64,000 nt of DNA, taken from assembly GCA_051892875.1 (NCBI GenBank), contig JBJFGR010000026.1, positions 1-64,000 on the forward strand. The letters run 5' to 3'. This stretch comes from JBJFGR01 sp051892875 (GTDB taxonomy: Bacteria > Pseudomonadota > Gammaproteobacteria > Enterobacterales > Succinivibrionaceae). Both the position numbers and the translations under genes were made by a program. Shown piece by piece: positions 40,088 to 49,376 of this stretch (position 1 is the first letter of the stretch; each line of letters opens with the position of its first letter). Below the pieces are notes generated by a model. The model saw only the letters and a list, made by a program, of their open reading frames with translations, made no database searches and had not been told where the DNA came from.

Positions 40088-43000
40088 TTAAGGTTTAAAT
40101 TGTTCAATTGGCAATTCTTCGCCAATTGAGATAATTCTTTTATTCCCTTTATATTCCCTAAAAATAAATCCCCCATTACTTGTTGTTGATTCAACAAGAT
40201 GGTTAAGCGGATAATAAGGTGTTTGTAAAGGATTTTCATAATTTGTTATTACTTCAAATAGGCTATATGATTCATAATTATCAATATTTTCAGGTCTAGT
40301 TGCTTTAATAAACAGTATACCTTGGTTAAACACTGCTTTATCAATGAAGCAAAGGTCGTTTTTATTTTGACAAATTCTTATTGTAGAGATGCTATTATCA
40401 TTCATTTTTATTTTATTGTCTACAATAGATGATATATCTAAAATATTACTGTTATCAGCAGTTAATTTTTTATAAAAACGAATATTGCTTGCAATACTTT
40501 TATCATAAGTACTTCTAAGATATATGGTACTGCATGAATCTTTTGACTGTTTCCAGTAAAGCCCTTTTTCATTATCTTTATTAAGATGCATAATAATTAA
40601 AGGTACATAAATATCATTTTCCCCATAAAATGAATCTGAAACTATACGCCCTTTATTATAAGTAAACGTATTTACTAAACCTAGGTTTGCATTGCTTTCT
40701 GCATAAATATCATTTTTTAAAGATTTTATAGGATAATTACATTCTATATTAAAAGTTGTATTGTTCACTATACAGGCATCAACACTTGCGTTATAACCTA
40801 AAGCAACTTGTTTTGGTTCTGATGGTGTGGAATTAATTTTTAATAAAGTACTAAAAGAAAGCCCACTAGAGTAGTTTTCATCACTATTATATATGTAATT
40901 ATTTATACCTAATTTAGAGAGACTAGAGTCCTTTATTATTGAATTAGGAATTGTAGTGTTTATTGTATTGACATACATTGGTTTTAGTTCAAATTCAGGA
41001 TGAATATAAAAGTATTCATATATAAAGTTTGAGGTTTTATGGTTTATTTGATTTGAAGATTCAAAACCGTTTATATATCCTGATAATAATTGATATTGAT
41101 TAAAATATGCAGGGCAGAATTCATCACCAACAGCTTGTTTATTTTTCAGTAAATGTAACAAACCTTTATAAAGAGTTGATTCTAATTCATTGTAGGAATA
41201 TGAAAAGTCATTTAAACTATAGTCAGTTACTTTTATGCTATTTGGTAATACGGTGTAAATAGGACTGTAGAAAAATGTTTTTTTATCATCAGGTTTATTA
41301 TTTGAAAATATGTTTAATGGTGATTCATTGCTAAATGAATACCATCCAGTATTTTGTATTTGCAGAATTCTGTCTTTTTTTATAAGACCTAGTGTTAAAG
41401 TATTTTCAGAATTTGAACATTCATCATTAGTGCATATTTTAAATAATGTGGGCGGAACAGTAAAGTCATTAGTATTTGTATTTGTATTATATTCATTAAT
41501 GGATTCGCTTATTGTTGTATTTTTTACGACTAAGGAACAATTGCTTTCAACATTGTTTACCCATGAGTTTAAACAATTTGTAGATAATGATTTTGCAGAT
41601 TTATCTATATTTTTAGTTACATTATCTTTGTATATTGCTAAATTAACTTTTTCAGATAGGGAGTTTTCGCAAAATTGTTTTAATTGCTCTTGGCTTATTT
41701 GGGAAGTAGTAGGGCAGTTATCAGAACAACCTACATAATATTGAGATAGTTTATATGGTTTATAAGTTTCAATCAATTTATAGGAATTATTATCACTATC
41801 AATATCATAAATCTGGTCTGTTATTTTTTCAATATTCATACAAATAGCTAATGGTACAGCTAATAATGAATTATTGCCATTTATAAAAATTGTAGAGTTT
41901 TCTTCTACACTATTTATGGTTGTATTTAGTGTAATACTTTTAAGCAACAATTCATTTGGGTATACAATATTGTTTAATTTATAACGAGGAATGATTTTTA
42001 TTAATCCATTTTCTTTAATGATATTAGCGGTTAGTTCAATATTCTGTTCTGTTGCATTTTGAATAGTTGTATTATTAATGTTTATAGGTCTATCACTAGT
42101 GTTTTGTATAGTAGCAATAATGTTAATAATATCTAAATCATTATCTAATATTAAAGGGTAAGGAACGCTTTCATCAGCTGAATCGTAAGTTATAATAGCT
42201 TGGTTATTAGTTTCGTTGATCCAATTTTTTACATTGTTGATATTTATATTACATGGTGATACGTTGAAAGAACATTCTGCAGTTTGGTTACTATTATTAT
42301 CACAGAATAAAATATTATTATTAGCACTTATAGTAATTTTAGATGCATCTTTTGTGTTTAGTGAAAACTTACCATTTGAAATAATTTTGGTAGTACCGCC
42401 AACATTTAAAGTAATTGAGGAAGATAATTCACTACAAGTATTTGCATTTGAACATTCAAGAACCTGTAAAGTTAAGGAGCTACAGTGTTTGTTATCGTTT
42501 ATCTTAGATATTCTGTAAAATTTTGAAGAAGATTCTTCTGTTACGTCTGAAATAGAAGAATTTTGTGCATAATTTTTTATAAATAGATTCTTTTCATTTT
42601 TATAGTTAAATATTATAGATAAGGAATTTATTCCCAATTCAAAAATGTGTGTAGTGTTAAAAGTAACACTATTATTTGTTAATAGAAAAGCTTCTTTTTG
42701 TTCCGGAGTTTCGAATAAATTAACAGGAGCATTTGTTATTACAAATGAATTATTTGTGTTTAAATAAATAGGTTTTCCATTACCTTTAATAATAGTTATT
42801 TTATCTTTACCAGTATTTGGAGAAATTACATTATTATTATAATCAGTAGCATTTATAATATTAACTAATCCATTGCAAGTAAGAGCATCTGATAATGAAT
42901 TAAAAACCTCACCATAAAATTTATCTAATTTATGAAGCTTTGTAGAAGATGAATAGGTGTTACTACTATTTGGAAAAGTGAAAGTAAGTTTTTTATTATT

Positions 43001-43411
43001 TTGATTATAGATATCAATTGATTCGATGTTACAGTAGTTAGGGTCATTATAAAACTCATAATATTCATCTTGTTGTGAAGTTGTATTTTGTATATTCCAA
43101 TTTAAGATTGCTCCACTTTGATCATCCTTATTATTGGATATTTTAATATCTTCGTAGCTTCCAAAAAACTTAATAAAAGATAGGGAGTTATTTTCATTTC
43201 CACATGTTAATCCTTTGCCTCCATTATTACCTTGTATAGGATTGGCGAAGCATTTATTTTTAATTGTTTCAATTTTAGCTAATGTTGGTGATTTTTCGCA
43301 CATAGTAAAAAATTCAAGTAAAGCATTTTGACAATCTAAATTAGATAAAGCCCAAACATCAGATGTTAAAAATGCTGAAAAAATAAAGATTATTTTAATT
43401 GAATTTTTCAT
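40088..43411 (-). CDS. Large Asn/Ser/Thr-rich secreted protein of unknown function
   Basis: 1107 residues. The N-terminal signal peptide is KIIFIFSAFLTSDVWA, with cleavage expected after WA-L. There are no later membrane segments. The rest is predicted beta-rich, very high in Asn, Ser, Thr and Ile, with scattered paired cysteines (for example VGCSDNCPTTS and CTNDECSNS). I recognise no domain. A stalk or adhesin of stacked beta domains, or a pilus-linked exoprotein, would fit. The downstream partner resembles a secretion-ATPase N-terminus, which hints at a type IV pilus or type II secretion link (weak inference). High Asn partly reflects the AT-rich genome. Confidence 0.6.
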   Translation of the reverse strand: MKNSIKIIFIFSAFLTSDVWALSNLDCQNALLEFFTMCEKSPTLAKIETIKNKCFANPIQGNNGGKGLTCGNENNSLSFIKFFGSYEDIKISNNKDDQSGAILNWNIQNTTSQQDEYYEFYNDPNYCNIESIDIYNQNNKKLTFTFPNSSNTYSSSTKLHKLDKFYGEVFNSLSDALTCNGLVNIINATDYNNNVISPNTGKDKITIIKGNGKPIYLNTNNSFVITNAPVNLFETPEQKEAFLLTNNSVTFNTTHIFELGINSLSIIFNYKNEKNLFIKNYAQNSSISDVTEESSSKFYRISKINDNKHCSSLTLQVLECSNANTCSELSSSITLNVGGTTKIISNGKFSLNTKDASKITISANNNILFCDNNSNQTAECSFNVSPCNININNVKNWINETNNQAIITYDSADESVPYPLILDNDLDIINIIATIQNTSDRPININNTTIQNATEQNIELTANIIKENGLIKIIPRYKLNNIVYPNELLLKSITLNTTINSVEENSTIFINGNNSLLAVPLAICMNIEKITDQIYDIDSDNNSYKLIETYKPYKLSQYYVGCSDNCPTTSQISQEQLKQFCENSLSEKVNLAIYKDNVTKNIDKSAKSLSTNCLNSWVNNVESNCSLVVKNTTISESINEYNTNTNTNDFTVPPTLFKICTNDECSNSENTLTLGLIKKDRILQIQNTGWYSFSNESPLNIFSNNKPDDKKTFFYSPIYTVLPNSIKVTDYSLNDFSYSYNELESTLYKGLLHLLKNKQAVGDEFCPAYFNQYQLLSGYINGFESSNQINHKTSNFIYEYFYIHPEFELKPMYVNTINTTIPNSIIKDSSLSKLGINNYIYNSDENYSSGLSFSTLLKINSTPSEPKQVALGYNASVDACIVNNTTFNIECNYPIKSLKNDIYAESNANLGLVNTFTYNKGRIVSDSFYGENDIYVPLIIMHLNKDNEKGLYWKQSKDSCSTIYLRSTYDKSIASNIRFYKKLTADNSNILDISSIVDNKIKMNDNSISTIRICQNKNDLCFIDKAVFNQGILFIKATRPENIDNYESYSLFEVITNYENPLQTPYYPLNHLVESTTSNGGFIFREYKGNKRIISIGEELPIEQFKP

Positions 43412-43510
43412 GACGATGTTCCAAAAAATAAAAAAAGAATTATTTTTACGCTAATTGATGTTATTATAAAATATATTTTTTTTCTAATTAATTTAATTAG
43501 TATCAAATTG

Positions 43511-43516
43511 TATAAT
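43511..43516 (+). promoter_or_regulatory. rmlA -10 element
   Basis: A perfect TATAAT lies 47 bp before the rmlA start. The -35 position holds only a weak TTAATT. An AT palindrome, CTAATT-N5-AATTAG, lies just upstream. Confidence 0.4.
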
Positions 43517-43557
43517 ACATCGTAGAAAATTAAATTCAAATATTAAGAGAGGTTTTT

Positions 43558-44436
43558 GTGAAGGGGATTGTTCTAGCAGGCGGTTCGGGAACGCGTTTAT
43601 ATCCATTAACTATGGTAACAAGTAAACAGTTATTACCTGTATACGATAAGCCAATGATTTACTATCCGTTATCTGTACTGATGTTGGCTGGTATTCGTGA
43701 TATTCTTATTATTTCAACACCCTCAGATTTACCAAATTTTAAAAGGTTATTAAATGATGGTAGTCGTTATGGTTTAAATTTAAGCTATAAAGAACAACCT
43801 TCTCCTGATGGGTTAGCTCAAGCATTTATTCTTGGAGAAGAATTTATTGCAGGTGATAGTTGTGCTATGGTTTTAGGAGATAATATATTTTATGGTGCTA
43901 GTTTAACTAAGTATCTTCAGAGCGCGGCAAAAGTTGAAAAAGGAGCAACAGTATTTGGTTTTTATGTAAATGATCCTAAAAGATTTGGAGTTATTGAATT
44001 TGATAATAACGGTAAAGCTTTATCAATAGAGGAAAAGCCTAAAAATCCAAAAAGTAATTATGCTGTAACAGGATTGTATTTTTATGACCATAATGTATGT
44101 GAATATGCAAAGAGTATAAAACCATCAGCACGTGGAGAACTTGAAATAACTGATTTAAACAATATTTATCTTCAGAATAATGAGTTGTCAGTAGTTCCAT
44201 TGGGTAGGGGGTTTGCATGGTTTGATACAGGTACAGTTGATAGCTTATATGATGCTGAAGGTTTTGTAAAACATGTGCAAAACAGTGCAGGTATACCTAT
44301 AGCAGTACTTGAAGAAATTGCTTATAACAATAATTGGATAAGTAAAGATCATTTGATAGAAAGTGCTAGGATGTATGGTAAATCACCATATGGTCAGTAT
44401 TTAAAACAGATTGTAGATAAAAAAATCATATTTTAA
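43558..44436 (+). CDS. rmlA: Glucose-1-phosphate thymidylyltransferase RmlA
   Basis: 292 residues with a GTG start preceded by GAGAGG. The nucleotidyltransferase signature KGIVLAGGSGTRLYPLT is followed by SKQLLPVYDKPMIYYPL, the metal-binding VLGDNIFYG and the EEKPKNPKS sugar-site block. It makes dTDP-glucose from glucose 1-phosphate and dTTP, the first step to dTDP-rhamnose and related sugars. RmlB, the next enzyme, is 5 kb away on the opposite strand; rmlC and rmlD are not in the window. A bidirectional terminator follows. Confidence 0.95.
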   Translation: MKGIVLAGGSGTRLYPLTMVTSKQLLPVYDKPMIYYPLSVLMLAGIRDILIISTPSDLPNFKRLLNDGSRYGLNLSYKEQPSPDGLAQAFILGEEFIAGDSCAMVLGDNIFYGASLTKYLQSAAKVEKGATVFGFYVNDPKRFGVIEFDNNGKALSIEEKPKNPKSNYAVTGLYFYDHNVCEYAKSIKPSARGELEITDLNNIYLQNNELSVVPLGRGFAWFDTGTVDSLYDAEGFVKHVQNSAGIPIAVLEEIAYNNNWISKDHLIESARMYGKSPYGQYLKQIVDKKIIF

Positions 44437-44454
44437 TGAATAATTAAAATTGAA

Positions 44455-44480
44455 AAAAAGGAGGTTTATACCTCCTTTTT
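44455..44480. terminator. Bidirectional terminator between rmlA and the symporter gene
   Basis: An 11-bp stem AAAAAGGAGGT/ACCTCCTTTTT with loop TTAT; A and T runs flank both arms. Confidence 0.85.
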
Positions 44481-44512
44481 ACTAATTATTACTTACCATT
44501 TACTAATTATTA
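44478..44512. repeat. Short direct repeat, 14 bp twice
   Basis: TTTACTAATTATTA occurs at 44478-44491 and 44499-44512, 21 bp apart. The second copy includes the symporter stop codon. It is probably a slippage duplication. Confidence 0.6.
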
Positions 44513-45757
44513 AACACCTTGATTTAAATTTTCTTTAACATCATGATTTACCATTGTGGCAACGGTTGAATCAGACCAAACATTTAGAGTTGTTTCAATC
44601 ATATCAATAACTGCATAAATAGGTAAAATAATACCAAGTAATTGGATTGGAACATTCATTGATGATAGTAAGCTTGCAGATAAGAAGTAACATCCCATTG
44701 GAACGCCTGCGTTTCCGATAGCAGCAATTGTAGCAATGCCTATCCATGAAATCATAGTTAATGGAGTGATTTCAATACCATTATTTTGCATTATATATAT
44801 TACAGTTATAAAGATAAAAGCCGCACAACCATTCATGTTTATTGTTGTACAAATAGGTAGTACAAATCTTGAAACCTTTGGATTTATATGATTGTTTTCT
44901 TCGGCACAAGCAATAGTAACAGGAAGTGTTGCCGCACTAGATTTTGAGCAAAAGGCAACAATTAAAGCTTTTGACATGTTTTTTGCAGTTTTTAATGGAT
45001 TTATTCCTTTTAGTAATAAAAAAATAGGTAATACTACTAATCCTTGAAATAAATTAGATCCTACAACAACTGTAAAGTAATTACTTAAACCACCTAAAAC
45101 AACTCCAGATTTAAAATCAATTACTGAAAGAGTAACAAATCCGAAAATACCGATAGGTAGTAAATTAATTATCCATTTTACAATGAAGAATAAAATAGAT
45201 TGTAACCCCAGTAAGAAGTTTGTGATGATATTTCTTGATTCATCGTGAGGAATATGTCTAATGCTGATACCAATAATGATTGCTATTAATAAGATACTTA
45301 AAACATTACCTTCCATAAAAGGTGCTAAAATATTATTAGGTACAATATTGATAAAATAGTTTATATAACTACTTGTATTATTAATACCTAACTCAATATT
45401 CTCAGGTGCGACAGTTGTTACATTTTTCGGCTGAATTATAGCATATAAAATAGCAGCAGTACATGATGATAAAACTGTAGTACTGATGGTATAAGCTAAT
45501 GCTCTTTTCCAAAGTGATTTTTCAGTTTTTGAGTTTCCTAATGTAGCTATTGTAGTACATATAGAAATACCAATAATAGGAACACTGACAAATTTAAAAA
45601 GTCTTATAAATACTTCAGAAGTAAAATTAGCTACATCAATACCGATATTTGTAGTATGAATACCATTTATAACACCCAAAATTATTGCAATTGTAAAAAA
45701 TATAAAATAAGCAATAGATTTTTTAGATGGCGTAAGTCTTGGTTGAGTAATTGTCAT
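44510..45757 (-). CDS. Dicarboxylate/amino acid:cation symporter (DAACS family)
   Basis: 415 residues with eight membrane segments and the family's two re-entrant loops. Signature segments are FCSKSSAATLPVTIACAEE (hairpin 1 serine-rich loop), PICTTINMNGCAAFIFI (TM7 NMxG-type motif) and the TM8 segment VIDMIETTLNVWSDS. The family transports glutamate, aspartate, serine/threonine, C4-dicarboxylates or cystine with Na+ or H+. The substrate cannot be fixed by eye. The start lies 11 bp after the cysK stop codon on the same strand, which favours a cystine or serine carrier (inference). Confidence 0.82.
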   Translation of the reverse strand: MTITQPRLTPSKKSIAYFIFFTIAIILGVINGIHTTNIGIDVANFTSEVFIRLFKFVSVPIIGISICTTIATLGNSKTEKSLWKRALAYTISTTVLSSCTAAILYAIIQPKNVTTVAPENIELGINNTSSYINYFINIVPNNILAPFMEGNVLSILLIAIIIGISIRHIPHDESRNIITNFLLGLQSILFFIVKWIINLLPIGIFGFVTLSVIDFKSGVVLGGLSNYFTVVVGSNLFQGLVVLPIFLLLKGINPLKTAKNMSKALIVAFCSKSSAATLPVTIACAEENNHINPKVSRFVLPICTTINMNGCAAFIFITVIYIMQNNGIEITPLTMISWIGIATIAAIGNAGVPMGCYFLSASLLSSMNVPIQLLGIILPIYAVIDMIETTLNVWSDSTVATMVNHDVKENLNQGV

Positions 45758-45768
45758 TTTAATAATAC

Positions 45769-46701
45769 CTAGTTGTTATCAAATAAACCTAAAGATATAT
45801 AATGTTCACCTGTGTCAGGAATAATTGCAACAATATTTTTTCCTTCATTTTCAGGTAACTGAGCTAGTTGAATAGCTGCCGCAATATTGGCTCCACCAGA
45901 AATTCCTGAAAGTATAGCTTCAATTTTATTTAGTTGTTTAGTGTAGTCTATAGCTGTTTCACTAGGAATTGCTATAGTTTTATCAACTACTTTTATATCA
46001 AAATTTTGGGGAATAAAGTTAGCTCCTATACCTTGAATTTTATGGATACCAACTTTTCCTTCAGTTATTAATGGGGATTCAGCAGGTTCTACAGCAACAG
46101 CTACAATATTTTTATTTTTAGCCTTTAACCCTTTTGCTAAACCTGTAATTGTACCACCAGTACCAACACCAGCCACTATAATATCAACTTTACCATTTAA
46201 ATCGTTCCAAATTTCCGAAGCTGTATATTCTTCGTGTGCTTTTGGATTTGCAGGATTATCAAATTGTCCTACTATAATACTACCTGGAGTAATTTTTTGA
46301 ATTTTTATAGCTTCATCAACAGCACCTTTCATGCCAAGGCTTGCCGGAGTTAATACCAATTTGGCACCTCGAACTTTTAGTAAGGAACGTCTTTCTAAAC
46401 TCATGCTTTCAGGCATGGTCAATATTAAATTTAGACCAAATACTTTTGCAACAAGAGCTAAGCCAATTCCTGTATTTCCTGAAGTTGGTTCAATAATGGT
46501 ACCCCCTTCTTTAATAATTCCTTTTTTAAGAGCGTCCTGTATCATGCTTAGTGCGGCACGATCCTTAATAGAACCTGCAGGATTGAACATTTCTAGTTTT
46601 GCGTAAATATTACCTTTTAGGTTAAATTCCTTGCTTAATTTATTTAATTTAATTAAAGGTGTATTACCAATAAGTTCTTCAATTGAATTATATACTGCCA
46701 T
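45769..46701 (-). CDS. cysK: Cysteine synthase (O-acetylserine sulfhydrylase)
   Basis: 310 residues. Pyridoxal phosphate Lys lies in PAGSIKDRAA, the phosphate loop is TSGNTGIG, GVGTGGTITG follows, and the C-terminal serine loop is LSGISGGANIAAA. It makes cysteine from O-acetylserine and sulfide. It is the first gene of a two-gene operon with the DAACS symporter. It lies 127 bp from the DedA-family gene on the same strand, with no clear terminator between them. Confidence 0.94.
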   Translation of the reverse strand: MAVYNSIEELIGNTPLIKLNKLSKEFNLKGNIYAKLEMFNPAGSIKDRAALSMIQDALKKGIIKEGGTIIEPTSGNTGIGLALVAKVFGLNLILTMPESMSLERRSLLKVRGAKLVLTPASLGMKGAVDEAIKIQKITPGSIIVGQFDNPANPKAHEEYTASEIWNDLNGKVDIIVAGVGTGGTITGLAKGLKAKNKNIVAVAVEPAESPLITEGKVGIHKIQGIGANFIPQNFDIKVVDKTIAIPSETAIDYTKQLNKIEAILSGISGGANIAAAIQLAQLPENEGKNIVAIIPDTGEHYISLGLFDNN

Positions 46702-46827
46702 ATTATAGACCCCTATATTTAATTAACTACTAAACATAGTATAATACTATGGATTATAAAAAATCAAGAGATTTTCTAATAATATTATGAAAAATTGAGT
46801 ATAACAACCATATTATTAGTTTTTGAT

Positions 46828-47481
46828 TTACTTAGTATTTAACTTTGATTTTGCATCTATTTTTTTATGAATATATGACTTTATTAGCAGGAATGCAATA
46901 AATAAAATAATACCGCCAACTATAACATGCATAATACCTTGACCATCTTTTACAACTTCAAGAAGTTTTGGTAATTGATCTGCAAAGTAATATCCTATGT
47001 ATACCCAAACAGGGACAGAAATAAGAGCAGCAAAACCATCCATTAAAATAAAATGGGTAAATGGTATTCTATGACTCATTCCAGCAGCTAAGAATATTGG
47101 AGATCTTAAGCCTGGCATGAAACGAGCAAAAAACAAAACCCAAATACCATGCTTTGCAAATTGTCTTTGCACTTGAGCAAATCTTCTTGGGGGGAGAATT
47201 TTTCTTATAGGTTTAAATTTTTGTATACGATATCCAAATGTTCTACCAAGAATATACATAGTACTATCACCTAAAAGAACCCCGGCAAAACAAACAAGAA
47301 GCATAATATGTGGATCAGTTGCTTTTAATCCTGATACTAAGCCACCAGCAACTAGAGTAATATCTTCAGGTATAGGTAAACCGAAACCACATAGTATTAA
47401 TATGCCGAAAGCAAATAGATAATTATATAATCCAAAACCAGTTAATGATTCTGCAACCCAATTTAAAATCTTTTCTGCCAT
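46828..47481 (-). CDS. DedA-family membrane protein
   Basis: 217 residues. The DedA/SNARE-associated core is visible: GFGLPIPEDITLVAGGLVSG near the N-terminus, GVLLGDSTMYILGRTFG, and FFARFMPGLRSPIFLAAGMSHRIPFTHFILMDGFAALISVPVWVYIGYYF with the conserved Arg, followed by a C-terminal membrane helix and a Lys-rich tail. DedA proteins act in undecaprenyl phosphate or phospholipid flipping and in membrane homeostasis. Which of the E. coli paralogues it equals is not clear. It lies 36 bp downstream of trmL on the same strand. Confidence 0.85.
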   Translation of the reverse strand: MAEKILNWVAESLTGFGLYNYLFAFGILILCGFGLPIPEDITLVAGGLVSGLKATDPHIMLLVCFAGVLLGDSTMYILGRTFGYRIQKFKPIRKILPPRRFAQVQRQFAKHGIWVLFFARFMPGLRSPIFLAAGMSHRIPFTHFILMDGFAALISVPVWVYIGYYFADQLPKLLEVVKDGQGIMHVIVGGIILFIAFLLIKSYIHKKIDAKSKLNTK

Positions 47482-47517
47482 TTATTTTTTTGTCCTACTT
47501 ATAAAGTGTTGTATTAT

Positions 47518-47988
47518 TTATTGTATTTTAGCACCTATAAAATCAAGTTGTCTCCATGCCTCATAAATAAAAATGGCAACGCTGTTTGAAAGATTCATAC
47601 ATCTGCTGTTAGGAACCATAGGAATTCTAACTTTATGATCCAAATCTAAGGTATCTGTAAATGAATCAGGTAGACCTTTGGTTTCTTTTCCAAATATCAA
47701 AACATCACCTTCTTTAAATTGACAGAGATTGGGATATGCGTGACCTTTTGTAGTACATGCATATATATTATGACCTTTAAAATATTCTAAACATTCTTCT
47801 AGATTATGGTGTTTTACAATATTAACAAATTCATGATAATCAAGACCTGCTCTCATTAATTTTTTATCATCTAAAGAAAAAGCAGCTGGTTCAATTATAT
47901 GCAAATTAAATCCTGTATTAGCACACAGTCTGATAATGTTACCTGTATTAGCAGGGATTTCTGGTTGGAATAGAACTATATTTAACAT
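47518..47988 (-). CDS. trmL: tRNA (cytidine/uridine34-2'-O)-methyltransferase TrmL
   Basis: 156 residues, nearly collinear with E. coli TrmL (157). SPOUT-fold signatures are EIPANTGNIIRLCANTGFNLHIIEP, KLMRAGLDYHEF, FGKETKGLP and RIPMVPNSRCMNLSNSVAI. It 2'-O-methylates the wobble base of tRNA-Leu isoacceptors. A consensus promoter lies about 285 bp upstream, giving an unusually long leader. The DedA gene follows closely and probably shares the transcript. Confidence 0.95.
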   Translation of the reverse strand: MLNIVLFQPEIPANTGNIIRLCANTGFNLHIIEPAAFSLDDKKLMRAGLDYHEFVNIVKHHNLEECLEYFKGHNIYACTTKGHAYPNLCQFKEGDVLIFGKETKGLPDSFTDTLDLDHKVRIPMVPNSRCMNLSNSVAIFIYEAWRQLDFIGAKIQ

Positions 47989-48333
47989 CTAATATTATCC
48001 TTAAAGCTTTATCTTCAATAGGCTTATAATCACCTAGAGAAGTGAACTTTTTGTTATAAGAGATAGTTTCCTTTTAATGCTTTGCTACTCAATGCTTTTT
48101 ATTTATCCATAATTTATATTAAGGATATGAACTTAAATATGTGCTTTATCATATATAGAAATCAAGCAAAAAAGACTTTAAAACTTTTCTTCTAAAACGA
48201 ATGTTTAATGAGTATTGTTATCAAATTTCATTTTATAATCAATACCTTTTTACTGTTTTGAGATCGGTTGATAATATTACATATTCATTGTCTTGTCAAC
48301 AGTGGTGCGTTACTACAAGTGCTTTAAAATTTT
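47989..48333. other. 345-bp gap between trxB and trmL
   Basis: There is no gene with a ribosome site. It holds a consensus minus-strand promoter (48271-48299), an ~275-nt untranslated leader for trmL, a short direct repeat AAAGCATT near 48080, and a weak seven-pair hairpin near 48180-48200. Confidence 0.45.
48271..48299 (-). promoter_or_regulatory. Near-perfect sigma70 promoter reading toward trmL
   Basis: On the minus strand TTGACA (48294-48299), exactly 17 bp, then TATTAT (48271-48276). The predicted start near 48264 lies about 275 nt before the trmL start codon. Confidence 0.75.
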
Positions 48334-49281
48334 TTAAGAATTCTTATTAGAATTAGTTAAAAAATGTTCAACATCGAGAGCAGCTTTACAACCTGTTCCT
48401 GCTGAGGTTATTGCTTGACGGTAATTATGGTCTGCACAATCTCCTGCTGCAAAAATACCAGGAATACTGCAAGATGTTTCGTACCCATTAATGCAACCCA
48501 CTTCTAAAGTTCCATTTGTGTTGTCTAATACGGGACTAAAAATAAGAGTGTTTGGTGTATGTCCTATAGCAATAAAGATCCCATTTACTTTAAAATCTTT
48601 AGTTGTATTATCATTATAAATTGCTGTAAATCCTTCTACTCCATTTAATTCACTACCAGTTATTTCTTTTACATTTGCATTTAGGACTAGTTCAATTTTG
48701 CCTTCATTAACTTTTTCATATATTTGATTTATTACAATTTGCTCTGCTCTAAAACTATCTCTTCTATGAACTAAATACACTTTTTTGCAGATATTACTTA
48801 AGTATAAAGTCTCTACTAATGCGGTATTTCCTCCACCTATAACTGCAACTTCTTGATCTTTATAGAAAAAACCATCGCAAGTTGCACAATAGCTGATTCC
48901 ATTATGTAAAAATTTTTCTTCTGAAGGTATTCCTAAATTTTTTGGACTTGCTCCTGTTGCTATAATAACAGTATCCGCTTCAAATACCTCCTCATCACTC
49001 TTTAAAACAAAAGGGCGTTTAGAAAAATTTATGTCTTCAATCTGCTGATTTATGAATTCCACACCTAATCCTTGAGCATGAGCAATTAGTTTTTCCATTA
49101 AATCAATGCCTGATATGGATGGTTCTCCTGGCCAGTTTTCAATTTTTGGAGTTTGGGTTAATTGTCCGCCATATTGCATTCCTGTGATTACGATTGGATT
49201 TAAATTTGCTCTTGCTGCATAGATTGCTGCGGTACATCCAGCAGGACCTGAACCAATAATGATTACTTTATGATTTGACAT
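48334..49281 (-). CDS. trxB: Thioredoxin reductase
   Basis: 315 residues from ATG 49281, which has AGGA eight bases upstream. The open frame continues 28 codons further, but that extension is not family-like. FAD site GSGPAG, redox-active CATCDG (Cys132 and Cys135 in this numbering), NADPH site GGGNTA, and C-terminal GIFAAGDCAD. It passes electrons from NADPH to thioredoxin. A position near lrp and ftsK recalls Enterobacteria, but rmlB intervenes here. The rmlB terminator lies just before its promoter. Confidence 0.95.
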   Translation of the reverse strand: MSNHKVIIIGSGPAGCTAAIYAARANLNPIVITGMQYGGQLTQTPKIENWPGEPSISGIDLMEKLIAHAQGLGVEFINQQIEDINFSKRPFVLKSDEEVFEADTVIIATGASPKNLGIPSEEKFLHNGISYCATCDGFFYKDQEVAVIGGGNTALVETLYLSNICKKVYLVHRRDSFRAEQIVINQIYEKVNEGKIELVLNANVKEITGSELNGVEGFTAIYNDNTTKDFKVNGIFIAIGHTPNTLIFSPVLDNTNGTLEVGCINGYETSCSIPGIFAAGDCADHNYRQAITSAGTGCKAALDVEHFLTNSNKNS

Positions 49282-49334
49282 TTTATTTTCCTTAATATAT
49301 TTAACAGATATGAATAATATATAACTTAACAATA

Positions 49335-49368
49335 AAAATGTTAGAACAAAGGAATGTTCTAACATTTT
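49335..49368 (-). terminator. Terminator of rmlB
   Basis: A perfect 14-bp stem AAAATGTTAGAACA with its complement, loop of six, followed on the minus strand by a T-rich tail. Confidence 0.85.
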
Positions 49369-49376
49369 ATAAATTT

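Noticed and set aside
41310..42518. Plus-strand ORFs opposite the large secreted protein
   Set aside because: Shadows of the long minus-strand frame, with no ribosome sites or family resemblance.
44478..44512. Direct repeat as a possible attachment site or IS target duplication
   Set aside because: The copies are only 21 bp apart with nothing between them, so simple slippage explains them.
49282..49365. 28-codon N-terminal extension of TrxB
   Set aside because: It would run through the trxB promoter region and the edge of the rmlB terminator, while the conserved start at 49281 has a proper ribosome site.
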